Assembly: GCF_003268595.1 (NCBI RefSeq)
Contig: NZ_CP029797.1
Span: 3,121,501 to 3,185,500 of the forward strand
DNA length: 64,000 nucleotides
Direction of reading: 5' to 3'
DNA from: Paraliobacillus zengyii
Lineage (GTDB): Bacteria > Bacillota > Bacilli > Bacillales > Amphibacillaceae
Both the position numbers and the translations under genes were made by a program. The notes beneath the pieces are model-generated. The model had not been told where the DNA came from, ran no database searches, and was given only the letters and a program-made list of their open reading frames with translations. Positions 20,533-29,564 of the stretch are shown here, in pieces. Position 1 is the first letter of the stretch; the number at the start of each line of letters is the position of its first letter.

Positions 20533-20935
20533 TCACCATATTTCTTCTACCCATCCTGGATTGTCTATAAATGGATTGCGATTATGTTGATAATCAAGAT
20601 AAATTATTTCATTCCTTTCTCTTTCAAAGTCATCTACTGGGTCTTGTTCATTCCATTCTTTTAAAGTTGAAAGTTTACCGTGTAAAGGCGAAGAACCGTT
20701 ATTTACAGATCCAGAAACCTCTAAGTCTAACTCACCATTATCCCCTTCATAACGTACTGCCATGTAAAAAATCATGCGTGCAACATCGCCTTTAACTTCA
20801 TCACGAGGTTCCCAAGAATCACTGTCTGCATATGTGTCTGGTGCTTCGCCTTGTGCGGTACCCCCATTATCAAATTCTTTATTCCCTCTTGAGCTATTGA
20901 CAGTCATATCCGTAGGACGCAAGTCAATTACAAGA
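20533..20935 (-). pseudogene. extracellular endonuclease I, C-terminal half, inverted
   Basis: The minus strand encodes the C-terminal half of an endonuclease I (Bsn/YurI type): LRPTDMTVNSSRGNKEF, EPRDEVKGDVARMIFYM, LSTLKEWNEQDPVDDFERER, NRNPFIDNPGWVEEIW. The His-containing N-half that should precede it is on the opposite strand at 21066-21277, and the middle part with the expected REHVW active site is missing. After W the frame hits a stop, and inserting one base restores GDNSKNPGP, so a second lesion is present. The gene is inactive. Confidence 0.88.
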
Positions 20936-20941
20936 TAACTC

Positions 20942-21286
20942 GGTTCAAACCGTAGAAGGTTATATAGTAGGTAAACCAATTTCTTCATCTTCCATCCAAA
21001 CATCAAATTTCAGTGATGATTATTCTTTGGCAATTGCTGATGACACACCTCATATTACGCCCATCCCGGTCTTAAAAATACAAATCAATTCACGTTAGAC
21101 AGTAGTTCTGATCCTACTGGAGACTATTATGATAATGCTATTGGCAAGACGGGATCTAACCTGAAATCGGCACTCCATAATATTATTGATGATCATACCG
21201 AGCTTTCCTATAATGACGTTTGGGATGCTCTTCGTTCTACAGATGAAGATCCAAACAACTCGAATAATGTTATTATCCCACTGTAA
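20942..21286 (+). pseudogene. extracellular endonuclease I, N-terminal parts (DUF6359 plus nuclease start)
   Basis: The plus strand carries VQTVEGYIVGKPISSSS and DYSLAIADDT, the start of a DUF6359 OB-like domain seen at the N-terminus of such nucleases. A deletion with frameshift leads to PGLKNTNQFTLDSSSDPTGD, then YYDNAIGKTGSNLKSALHNI and DVWDALRSTDEDPNNSNNVI, the start of the endonuclease I domain. The signal peptide is absent and the frame stops at 21286, where an IS66 fragment begins. Together with the inverted half to the left, one ancestral gene has been cut, inverted and interrupted. Confidence 0.85.
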
Positions 21287-21453
21287 AATTTTTAATTTAT
21301 CTCTATTTCGATTACAGAACATAAAGAGTGCAGGGAGAATGGATCAAGTTCAAATGCTTCTTTTACTATAATTGCTAGGCCATCAATTGACTTTCTAAGG
21401 TCCGTAGGACCACTACAAGCTAAATAGACCCTTTCATAGTATGGATGAATCAT
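21270..21453 (-). pseudogene. IS66 TnpB fragment
   Basis: The start MIHPYYERVYLACSGPTDLR is the typical TnpB N-terminus, five bases after tnpA ends. A frameshift follows FELDPFSLHSL, after which the other frame reads FCNRNRDKLKILQWDNN and then the sequence leaves the element. It cannot make a working protein. Confidence 0.82.
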
Positions 21454-21458
21454 TGATA

Positions 21459-21752
21459 CTACAATAAATGTAATACATCAGATACAAGTTGACGATCAAC
21501 CTGTGGTTTTACTTCCACTGATAGCTTATCTATCTTAATAATGATAGATGAATGCTCATCGATGTTAGCCGAATGGCTAATTTCTAACCAATTGCTAGAA
21601 GAAATATTATCTGTTTGTTGATCAAACTTACGTTTCCAGTAATACATTTGATGAATATTAATATTTTTTTTGCGGTACCAAGCAGCCATACTAAGGCCAC
21701 TATCGCTCCATTGGTCCATACTTGCCTCCCATTCTAACTGTTTATCTGACAT
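21459..21752 (-). CDS. tnpA: IS66 accessory protein TnpA
   Basis: A 97-residue protein: WEASMDQWSDSGLSMAAWYR with the helix-turn-helix, then QMYYWKRKFD, standard for TnpA of IS66 elements. The gene looks whole, but TnpB is broken and TnpC absent, so it is a leftover without a transposition role. AAGGAGG lies upstream of the ATG. Confidence 0.85.
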   Translation of the reverse strand: MSDKQLEWEASMDQWSDSGLSMAAWYRKKNINIHQMYYWKRKFDQQTDNISSSNWLEISHSANIDEHSSIIIKIDKLSVEVKPQVDRQLVSDVLHLL

Positions 21753-21887
21753 GAAAAGCCTCCTTCGAGATTTAATCTATGAAGATTATCTCATCTGGAG
21801 GCTGTGATGAATACGCGTGAAGTATTTGACGCTTATATTTCATCTAACACAGCCCTCTAAACTTTCAATTCAATTAATTCAAAAAAT

Positions 21888-22004
21888 TTCAACCAAAAAA
21901 GCCTTGCTGCGATTTTCCTCACAAGACTTCTCAACTTATAGTGGTCATACTAATCAAAATCTAGTTGAAACAGGATTATTCGAGAAGTGACAGGCACCCG
22001 AAAC
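21888..22004. repeat. dispersed repeat, copy 2
   Basis: Partner of 19062-19176. It starts TTCAACCAAAAAAGCCTTGC and ends with GTGACAGGCACCCGAAAC (21987-22004). The minus strand reads SLVRKIAARLFWLKFFELI and then a stop, again like the tail of an unidentified transposase. Confidence 0.55.
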
Positions 22005-22149
22005 TATTCTTAGGGTATAGGGTATATCATAAGAAAAACCGTTTTGAAACCAATTATGTAGTGAAGAGACCTAATTAAATGAGACAAAGGAAAAAGCACC
22101 CCGTGAGTCGTATATATATTAAACGACTATTATTGGAGGTACTTTTCTC

Positions 22150-22473
22150 ATGGGGGAAAAGAAAAGATTCTATACGGAAGAAGTTAAACGAGAAGTAATT
22201 GAAATGAAGTTATCCAAGAAGTCCACGAATAAACAGCTTATGGACAAGTTTGGGATACGTAATGAGTCTCAAATTAAGACGTGGATGAGATGGTACAGAC
22301 AAGGAGAAGAACATCGACTGTCACAACCCATTGGTAAACAATATTCCTTTGGGAAAGGTCCTGAGGAACTGAGCGAGATAGAACAATTAAAACGGAAAGT
22401 GAAACATCTAGAAATTAAAAATGACATCTTAAAAAAGTACCAGGAAATCGAAAGGAGTTGGCACCAAAAGTAG
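22150..22473 (+). CDS. IS3 transposase OrfA
   Basis: A 107-residue DNA-binding protein with a helix-turn-helix (KSTNKQLMDKFGIRNESQIK, then TWMRWYRQGEEHR) and a coiled coil (LSEIEQLKRKVKHLEIKN) at the end. The heptamer AAAAAAG at 22431-22437 lies in phase A AAA AAG, the classic slippery site for programmed -1 frameshifting that makes the OrfAB transposase. A GGAGG site precedes the ATG. Confidence 0.93.
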   Translation: MGEKKRFYTEEVKREVIEMKLSKKSTNKQLMDKFGIRNESQIKTWMRWYRQGEEHRLSQPIGKQYSFGKGPEELSEIEQLKRKVKHLEIKNDILKKYQEIERSWHQK

Positions 22474-23311
22474 TAATAGAGCTAGTAGAGTCGCTAAAAG
22501 GCGTTTATACGATAGCGATGATATGCGATTGTATCGGCGTTCCTAGGTCCACTTACTATCGTTGGATTCAAAAGTCATGGAAGCCGACAGAACTAGAAAA
22601 ACAAATAATCGATATTTATAACTCCCTAAAATACAGAGTAGGGCACAGAATGGTTAAAAAGTTATTAAAAGAAGATCATCAGATTTCGCTTAATAGATTA
22701 ACTGTGCAAAAGATCATGCAAAAATATAAGATCCAATGTCGCGTCAAACCTAAACGGAAAACAAAAATTGCCGGTGAAAGTAAATGTATCGTTCCAAATT
22801 TACTGGAACAGAATTTTAAAGTAGATAAACCAAATCGAAAGTGGGTTACAGATATAACCTACTTGAATTTTGGAGAATCAACGATGTATTTATCAACCAT
22901 TATGGATCTGTACAACAATGAAATTATTGCTTATCGAATTGGTCATAACCAAAAGGTAGATCTCGTACTAGAAACATTGAAATCAGCTTGTAATGGGCGT
23001 GAAACGAAAGGACTGATTCTTCACAGTGACCAGGGAGCGCAATATACATCGTATGCTTTTCAAAATTCAGCCCAAGAAAAAGGCATTATCACAAGCGTGT
23101 CCCGTAAAGGCAATTGCTTTGATAATGCCGTCATTGAATCCTTCCACTCCACCATAAAGTCGGAAGAATTTACACACACCAAAAGGCGCGTCTTACAAAC
23201 TCTATTGTACTAGAAAAAGTGGAATCTTACATGTATTATTATAACTATATACGACCATTTTCAAAATTAAACTGCCTTTCCCCTGTTCAATTCAGGGCAA
23301 AGGCAGCATAG
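22458..23311 (+). pseudogene. IS3 transposase OrfB with C-terminal frameshift
   Basis: A retroviral-type integrase in the -1 frame relative to OrfA. The DDE triad is present: TDITYL, LHSDQGAQY and the E of NAVIESFHS. The current frame stops at 23213 after RRVLQTLLY. In another frame TNSIVLEKVESYMYYYNYIR, then PFSKLNCLSPVQFRAKAA, continues to 23311. A single-base loss near 23193 explains the break. The normal tail with the YNYIRPF block is thus not translated, so the element is probably inactive. Confidence 0.85.
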
Positions 23312-23344
23312 GTGTTTTTTCTTGTCTCATATCACTAGGTCAGT

Positions 23345-24556
23345 TCATAGAATAACAATTTTTTTATGCAAAGAGACAGTTACTGTAATTAACATAAATA
23401 TAACTTGAAATATATTTGAAATTAATATAGCATAGCAAAAACCAAGCAAACCATAGTGAATCATGCCGTAATAACCTAATATTAAATATACAATAAAATA
23501 GACACCTTGAATTATAGGTGGCCATTTTGCTTCACAATATCTTAATAATGTTGGTTGAATTGTGTTTCCTAAAATAAAAACAATAGCGGCTAGATTAGCA
23601 ATATTAAAATAAGGTATTGCGTCATTAATAATTGTTGGATAAAGTAACTTCGTAATAGGAATTCCTAATGTAATTATTCCTATATAAATAACAAAGGAAC
23701 ATAACACAAAAAGACTTGTACGTTTGTAGAACTCTCTTATTTTTAGTTCGTCTTCCTTGGCGTAATATGTGAGCAAAACACCCGCAATAGGAATAAATAT
23801 AATTCCTGCTGTCTTACCAAGGTATGACGCAACAGTATATGCAGAAACTTCTTCAGCTCCCAGAAAAGGATATATATAAAATCGATCCATATACATCATC
23901 ATTGTAGATAAAACAGATGCTGACATAATGAAAAAGAATTTGTTAAAACTTTTTTTGAATAATGACGTTATTTGAAATTTATCACGCACAATTTTCGATG
24001 TATTTAGAATGTATATACATGAAAATAATTCTCCGAAAATAAATAAAAACACCCATAATCCTGTGAAATAAGTAATAATAATACCAAATAAATATCCAAA
24101 CAATCCAAATAAATTTGACATTAGTACTTTATTATAATTTATATTTATTCTAAAACTAGCTGAGTAATAAGCACGAATTAAAATTAGCAAGGTTATTACA
24201 ATAGAGCCTATTACTGTTACATCAATTTTCTTTAGAACTATAGTAGTTATTACGGCTACAGTAATAGCACCTACTATCGAGATACCTAAGAATATTGGAT
24301 TATAATCACCATGAAAACCTTTTTTCTCATATTCCGCCTGTAATAATATTCTAGTATTATTTAATGAATTACCTAAGGATACACCTATAGCATTAATAAT
24401 TCCCATAATCATAAGAATTAATCCATAATCAGATACTGAAAATTGCCGACCAAGAAATGGATATGCAAGTAATTGAACTGCTGCAGTTAAAATTAGTGAA
24501 GCAACAATATTTAAAAATGAATCCTTATAGATACCTTTTTTAAAAAATGAAAGCAT
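23345..24556 (-). CDS. wzx: Wzx-type polysaccharide flippase
   Basis: A 403-residue protein with about 12 predicted membrane helices of the MOP exporter family. It would flip lipid-linked repeat units to the outer face. Marks include the N-terminal FLNIVASLILTAAVQLLAYP, then LGRQFSVSDYGLILM, and the YKPILTAP-like loops of the family are diverged, as usual. It is the last gene of the capsule cluster, 47 bp after wzy, and IS3 lies directly behind it. The sequence is much more AT-rich than cpsCD or galU, typical of serotype-specific genes acquired by transfer. Confidence 0.86.
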   Translation of the reverse strand: MLSFFKKGIYKDSFLNIVASLILTAAVQLLAYPFLGRQFSVSDYGLILMIMGIINAIGVSLGNSLNNTRILLQAEYEKKGFHGDYNPIFLGISIVGAITVAVITTIVLKKIDVTVIGSIVITLLILIRAYYSASFRININYNKVLMSNLFGLFGYLFGIIITYFTGLWVFLFIFGELFSCIYILNTSKIVRDKFQITSLFKKSFNKFFFIMSASVLSTMMMYMDRFYIYPFLGAEEVSAYTVASYLGKTAGIIFIPIAGVLLTYYAKEDELKIREFYKRTSLFVLCSFVIYIGIITLGIPITKLLYPTIINDAIPYFNIANLAAIVFILGNTIQPTLLRYCEAKWPPIIQGVYFIVYLILGYYGMIHYGLLGFCYAILISNIFQVIFMLITVTVSLHKKIVIL

Positions 24557-24603
24557 GCTTTAACCCCGTTCTTTTATGTCAACTTTAAATATAGAATCTT
24601 TAT

Positions 24604-25905
24604 TTAAGTAAGCCCCTTAAGTTCGTCATTTTTCAAACTGGAATTAAACAATATTAATAATAGAAGCATTAACCCTATTCCTCCTGTAAGAAAAGCAGTT
24701 AAAAGAGAGTTGTCATTCAGTACAAACACCATATAACTAAATGCAGCTACTACTATATACTGAGGAATTCGCCTGGTTAATGAGTCAATCATATAAAAAA
24801 TGATAGCTAGTACTATTGCGAAAAATATCAAATTGATAAATCCACCATTCGCATAGGCATCAGCGAAAATACCAGTGTTAGAATTAGATACAGCTCCATC
24901 GTGAAAATGGCTACTAATGACGAATGGTACTGGTTTACTAAATGGACTTTCTACAGAGAAAATTTCCCCTATGATACCATCTGCAAAAAACATTTTATCT
25001 CTATATTTAAAGAAATCATAATACTGGTACTGTATTTGAGCAGGCACATAAACCATTCTAAACGGAATGGAATTTCGAAGTGTAGTTGAAATATTAATGA
25101 TATCTAAGATATAAGAGACTATGATTATACCAGTGAATCCTAATGTAAAATCTCTTTCAAATTTATTTTTCCTGAAAACTATAGCAACCATCACTAACAT
25201 CCCAACAGAAAATAAATATGCTTTAAAACCAAAACTTAAATAAAGTAGCAGTTGAAGCATTAATATTAGAAACATTTTCCCTTTTTGCCTTTTAAATAGA
25301 AAATATGCAAAGAAAAATGGACAAAATACTTTTGCACACCAATTTAATAGGTATCCTGATATACCAGAAAAGTGAATCTCTGAACGTAAATCATAAATAG
25401 AATTAAAATTAAATGCCCTAAAATCTATTCCACCTCTTTTTATAATCATATATACTGTTATCAGTATATATATAATAAATAAAATACTTAAAAGTAATTT
25501 TGCGAATTTTATTTCTTCAAAAATATTAACAATTTTTATTGATTTAAGAAAAATAGATATTATTAAACAAGCCAAAATTACAACACTAATATATGATAAA
25601 CTTTGATTATTTAGCCAATAATATGAAAGTAATGGTACAACTAAAAATAAAACAAACATTAAATACAGATATGTTGAGGGTCTTGATTTATCTGTTGGCA
25701 ATAGAAAGATTATAATTAGAAGAAATAATGTTGAAATAAAAAAACCTAAAACATTAGTTTCTAAAGTCAAACCTGTGTATTTATATAATGGTGATATTCT
25801 AAAAATATAAATAAGTTCTATAACTGTTTTATATATTAAGACATACATAAATATCTTTAGTATGTTTAACTTATCTCCTGTATACTTATCTTGTTTCAAA
25901 TTCAC
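24604..25905 (-). CDS. wzy: Wzy-like capsule repeat-unit polymerase
   Basis: A 433-residue protein with about 11-12 predicted membrane helices and one larger external loop (about residues 285-340, with FADGIIGEIFSVESPFSKPV). This is the pattern of Wzy/EpsG-type polymerases, which have little sequence conservation, so the call rests on topology and context between wzx and glycosyltransferases. A GTG at 25905 is listed; a TTG at 25899, eight bases after GAGGTG, is also likely. The strong A/T bias supports horizontal origin. Confidence 0.75.
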   Translation of the reverse strand: MNLKQDKYTGDKLNILKIFMYVLIYKTVIELIYIFRISPLYKYTGLTLETNVLGFFISTLFLLIIIFLLPTDKSRPSTYLYLMFVLFLVVPLLSYYWLNNQSLSYISVVILACLIISIFLKSIKIVNIFEEIKFAKLLLSILFIIYILITVYMIIKRGGIDFRAFNFNSIYDLRSEIHFSGISGYLLNWCAKVFCPFFFAYFLFKRQKGKMFLILMLQLLLYLSFGFKAYLFSVGMLVMVAIVFRKNKFERDFTLGFTGIIIVSYILDIINISTTLRNSIPFRMVYVPAQIQYQYYDFFKYRDKMFFADGIIGEIFSVESPFSKPVPFVISSHFHDGAVSNSNTGIFADAYANGGFINLIFFAIVLAIIFYMIDSLTRRIPQYIVVAAFSYMVFVLNDNSLLTAFLTGGIGLMLLLLILFNSSLKNDELKGLT

Positions 25906-26062
25906 TTCACCTCTATTGCTTAATGTTTCATAGTTATAAAATCCTCATTTATTTAAAACATTAATTAAATTATTAACTAGATCTATGCAAGTAATGTAAT
26001 TAATACATATCTCGTCAAAAAAGGTAATTCTTTCAGATTAATAGATTCCATACTAGAGCATA

Positions 26063-27223
26063 TTATTGTATGCTTTCTTTCGCAATTTTTGCATATGAGA
26101 ACCTTGCCATTCCATATAGTTCTGCATTATTTTTCATAGATTCATAAAAATTTGGATTATCTAGGATTTCTTTAACTTTAGTTCTTATTTCATCCACAGA
26201 ATCTTCATAGAGAAATTGGCAATTCCCACCTACATTAATATGGGTTGTTCCCTCCCAATATTTAAATAGACAAGGGACTCCTATTCCAACAACTTGCTCC
26301 CATATGACAGAATGTCTTCCTGGAAAAACAGCTAAATCAGCGGCAGCTAAATATTGGTATGTGTCATACGGTGAAATCCACCCTACGTATTGTATCTTAT
26401 TTCCATTAATTAATAACTTTAATTCATCTTTAATCTCAGGTTCAACTGATCCAAAAACAATAAGCTTAACTTTTTTATTATCAACTTCAATTTCGCTAAC
26501 TGCTTTCATTAAAAGTAATATTTGTTTTTTTGCTGAATCAATCTTACCACCTGTTATAATCAAAAAATCATCTGAATTAATTTGATGTTTTTTCCGAATG
26601 TCTAATCTATTACTATTAGCTTTCGCCTCTTTAACTCTTTCATCGTCAGCACCTAAGACCAACAATTCTACTTTTTTATCAGGTAATTTATATACCTCTT
26701 TTAGAAAATTAACTCTAGCCGGCAGAACCCCATAAAATTTTTTAGTATAAGGCTCTATCAATTTACCACACCACTTCCAAATAACCTTATGAAGGATATA
26801 CTCTGAGAACCAATTTGTAGCACTATTTGAAAAATCAGCATGATTATCAACATAAACAACAACTTCAGAATGTTTTTTTAAGTATCTAACAATTGTAATA
26901 ATATCTATAAATTGTATACCATGGATAAAAAGGATATCGGCCCTTTCATTAGAGATTGTCTTATATAGATTTTGGTATTTTTTGAATTTCGAATGAACAT
27001 TTGTATTGTATTGAGATTTAATTCTAATTGTTTTAATTCCATACTCATTATAATAGATTTCCCTACTATCTATATCCAAGTCTCCAACATCATTCCATAT
27101 ATACTGAGATGTTATTACACTAACATCATATCCTAAAGCTTTATGATATTTAGGAAGTAGATTATCTTGATATGTCCAATTATCAGTTAGTGGCCCGCAT
27201 AAGCATAAATGTGTGATTTTCAT
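26063..27223 (-). CDS. GT4-family glycosyltransferase
   Basis: A 386-residue GT-B enzyme. The C-terminal donor domain has LLVLGADDERVKEAKAN, LIITGGKIDSAKKQ and AAADLAVFPGRHSVIWEQVV, which holds the acidic residue pair of the GT4 nucleotide-sugar site. The usual E-x7-E is only partly kept (W-E-Q-V-V-G-I-G-V-P). The N-terminal acceptor domain is typical. It should add one sugar of the repeat unit on the inner membrane face. Sugar and linkage are unknown. Confidence 0.82.
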   Translation of the reverse strand: MKITHLCLCGPLTDNWTYQDNLLPKYHKALGYDVSVITSQYIWNDVGDLDIDSREIYYNEYGIKTIRIKSQYNTNVHSKFKKYQNLYKTISNERADILFIHGIQFIDIITIVRYLKKHSEVVVYVDNHADFSNSATNWFSEYILHKVIWKWCGKLIEPYTKKFYGVLPARVNFLKEVYKLPDKKVELLVLGADDERVKEAKANSNRLDIRKKHQINSDDFLIITGGKIDSAKKQILLLMKAVSEIEVDNKKVKLIVFGSVEPEIKDELKLLINGNKIQYVGWISPYDTYQYLAAADLAVFPGRHSVIWEQVVGIGVPCLFKYWEGTTHINVGGNCQFLYEDSVDEIRTKVKEILDNPNFYESMKNNAELYGMARFSYAKIAKESIQ

Positions 27224-27229
27224 ATTTTT

Positions 27230-28435
27230 TCACCTGCAATTTTCATATAGTTCTACATACTCGCTATATTTATCTTCCTTACTAAATAGCTTATTTACAC
27301 GATCAATACAACTCATACTATAAAATGATTTATATTTTGTCTTTATAATCTTAATAGCTTCAAGTGTTTTATACATATTACCTTTCTCTACAACTATGCC
27401 GCAAGAATCATCTATACACTCAATACTTCCACCTGTTTCAAAGGTGATTACAGGAGTTCCACATGCCAATGCCTCTAAATTAGTTAAACCTAATACTTCT
27501 TCTAGAGTAGGATTAACAAATACATCGGCTGAAGAATATATTTCTGCCAATTCTTTAATATCATTAGTTCTTGTAATACCTAAAATATTATTAGGTAAAT
27601 TCTGTTTTTGATTTTCTGATAATCCAATTAAAACTATTTTTTCATCTTGTTCTAAATTGTAAGAAAGTTCTAAAAAAAAGTTATAACCTTTTTTTTCACT
27701 CCAAGTACTTGCGGCACCTAGAAGAATAAATTTATTTTCAAGTCCGTATCTAGATCTAAAGGTGCCTTTTGATGGTTTAAAAACATCTATATCTATTCCA
27801 TTATTTATCAATTTAACTGGATACTCTTTCAAAAAAGAAGCTTTCACTATATTTTTCAACCAATTTGAAGGGGTAACAATAGTTAAATTTTTCACTCCCG
27901 TAAAGGCTTCTTTCTTCTTTTTGTAATTTTTTTTTGAATTATTAATAAATAGACTTGCAGGATATTCTCTCTTTTGAGAACAAATATGATTACCATCTAC
28001 CTTCCAACATTCACAACCTACATATTCAAAATGAGTACAATGACCAGTAAATGCCCAACAATCATGTAAAGTCCAAACAACAGGCTTATTAATTTCTTTT
28101 AGATAATCAAACAAAATTTTAATATTAATATAATATCCGTGAATGTTGTGCAAATGAATTACATCCGGATCTAAGAACTTTATCTTTTCAATAAAATTCT
28201 TAGTAGCTCTTCGAGATCCAAAACCATGTTTATCAAGTATTCTTGTCTTAGCTACATGGGAATAGTTATCAAATTTATTTCCTATCCGTATAGCTGATTC
28301 ACAATTCATTGGATTATTTCTTCCATAAGCAACATAGCTTTCATGACCCTGTTCTTTTAAGATAGAATGTATATCCGTTGTAATCCTTCCTGTACTTCCA
28401 ACACCACAAACAGAGTTAATTTGTAAAATTCTCAC
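27230..28435 (-). CDS. GT4-family glycosyltransferase
   Basis: A 401-residue enzyme with the N-terminal GVGSTGRITTDIHSILKE glycine loop and the C-terminal E-x7-E in EEVLGLTNLEALACGTPVIT. A cysteine-rich insertion (HDCWAFTGHCTHFEYVGCEC) is shared with the WcaC-type colanic-acid and capsule GT4 enzymes and may be a structural metal site. It overlaps the 2-epimerase gene upstream by 20 bases, so the two are coupled. Donor sugar unknown. Confidence 0.88.
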   Translation of the reverse strand: MRILQINSVCGVGSTGRITTDIHSILKEQGHESYVAYGRNNPMNCESAIRIGNKFDNYSHVAKTRILDKHGFGSRRATKNFIEKIKFLDPDVIHLHNIHGYYINIKILFDYLKEINKPVVWTLHDCWAFTGHCTHFEYVGCECWKVDGNHICSQKREYPASLFINNSKKNYKKKKEAFTGVKNLTIVTPSNWLKNIVKASFLKEYPVKLINNGIDIDVFKPSKGTFRSRYGLENKFILLGAASTWSEKKGYNFFLELSYNLEQDEKIVLIGLSENQKQNLPNNILGITRTNDIKELAEIYSSADVFVNPTLEEVLGLTNLEALACGTPVITFETGGSIECIDDSCGIVVEKGNMYKTLEAIKIIKTKYKSFYSMSCIDRVNKLFSKEDKYSEYVELYENCR

Positions 28436-29561
28436 TATATTTCCCCCACACGACCCTATTCACATAATCTGTATATGATAGAAGTATTCTAACTACCTTA
28501 TCGGATACATTAGACATACTATAATCTTCAACAAGCCTTAATGTACCAGTTTCTTGAGTTTCTAAGATTTTAAGGCCTTGTAATATTCTATCTTTTTTCA
28601 GTCCAACCATCATAACTGAAGCCTCTTCCATAGCTTCTGGTCTTTCATGAGTTTGTCTAATATTAAGTGCTCTAAATCCAAGAATGGAAGATTCCTCACT
28701 GATCGTTCCACTATCACTAAGCACCGCTTTAGCTTTAATTTGTAGCTTGACATAATCATTAAACCCTAATGGCTTCATAGTTTTCACTAAAGGATTAAAC
28801 TCTATTCCTTTAGTCTCAATCATCTTTCTAGTTCTAGGATGTGTACTTACAATAACAGGCATATTATATTTTTCAGCAATCGCATTTAAACTAACAACTA
28901 AATCTAAGAAGTTTATATCTGAATTCACATTTTCTTCTCTGTGAGCTGATACTACAAAATATTTTTCTTCATGTAGCTCCAATCTCTCTAGTACATCTGA
29001 TTTCTCTATGTCAGCTTTTCTAGAGTGAAGCACTTCAAACATTGGACTTCCCGTTTTAATAATTCTATCCGCAGGGAGGCCTTCTCTTAACAAATATTCT
29101 CTTGCAATATCACTATAAGTTAAATTAACATCAGCTGTATGATCGACGATTTTTCTGTTCGTTTCTTCGGGAACTCGTTGGTCAAAGCATCTGTTTCCAG
29201 CTTCCATATGAAAAATTGGAATCTGCCTTCTTTTTGCTGCAATTGCACATAAACAACTATTTGTATCTCCTAGGACTAAGAAAGCATCTGGCTTAACTTC
29301 TTCCATAATAGGATCGATCTTGACTAAAATATTACCAATAGTTTCTACTGCTGTTCCTGTAGCTGCGTTTAGAAAAAAGTCAGGTTTTTTCAGGCCAAAA
29401 TCCCTAAAGAATATTTCATTTAATTCATAATCATAATTTTGTCCAGTATGAACTAGCGTGTGTTCAATTGCATTTGATTCTTCTAATTTATTTAAAACAG
29501 CTGACAACCTTATAATCTCTGGTCTAGTACCTACAACTGTCATAACTTTTAACTTTTTCAT
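28416..29561 (-). CDS. capG: UDP-N-acetylglucosamine 2-epimerase (CapG type)
   Basis: A 381-residue WecB/CapG-family epimerase. The start VMTVVGTRPEIIRLSAV, the HTGQNYDYELNEIFF block, GDTNSCL and HMEAGNRCFDQRVPEETNR are all present. In the CapE-F-G pathway it converts UDP-2-acetamido-2,6-dideoxy-L-talose to UDP-N-acetyl-L-fucosamine. Order capE-capF-capG, with CapF directly upstream, supports that substrate rather than UDP-GlcNAc. S. aureus Cap5G/Cap8G are the nearest known functional models. Confidence 0.9.
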   Translation of the reverse strand: MKKLKVMTVVGTRPEIIRLSAVLNKLEESNAIEHTLVHTGQNYDYELNEIFFRDFGLKKPDFFLNAATGTAVETIGNILVKIDPIMEEVKPDAFLVLGDTNSCLCAIAAKRRQIPIFHMEAGNRCFDQRVPEETNRKIVDHTADVNLTYSDIAREYLLREGLPADRIIKTGSPMFEVLHSRKADIEKSDVLERLELHEEKYFVVSAHREENVNSDINFLDLVVSLNAIAEKYNMPVIVSTHPRTRKMIETKGIEFNPLVKTMKPLGFNDYVKLQIKAKAVLSDSGTISEESSILGFRALNIRQTHERPEAMEEASVMMVGLKKDRILQGLKILETQETGTLRLVEDYSMSNVSDKVVRILLSYTDYVNRVVWGKYSENFTN

Positions 29562-29564
29562 TAG

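Larger units (their letters stand above)
21270..21836 (-). mobile_element. IS66-family remnant
   Basis: A truncated IS66 element on the minus strand: complete tnpA, partial tnpB, no tnpC. The probable terminal repeat is at about 21812-21836 (minus strand ATAAGCGTCAAATACTTCAC). The left edge cuts tnpB at QWDNN and abuts the nuclease codon run NNVI, so the element interrupted that gene and then lost most of itself. Confidence 0.8.
22080..23329 (+). mobile_element. IS3-family insertion sequence (IS150-like)
   Basis: About 1250 bp. Imperfect terminal repeats TGAGACAAAGGAAAAAGCACC (22080-22100) and its counterpart ending TTGTCTCA at 23329; outermost TG...CA as usual for IS3. No clear 3-bp target duplication is seen (AAA left, TAT right). 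The right end lies 15 bp from the stop of the wzx gene. The transposase has a frameshift near its end. Confidence 0.9.
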
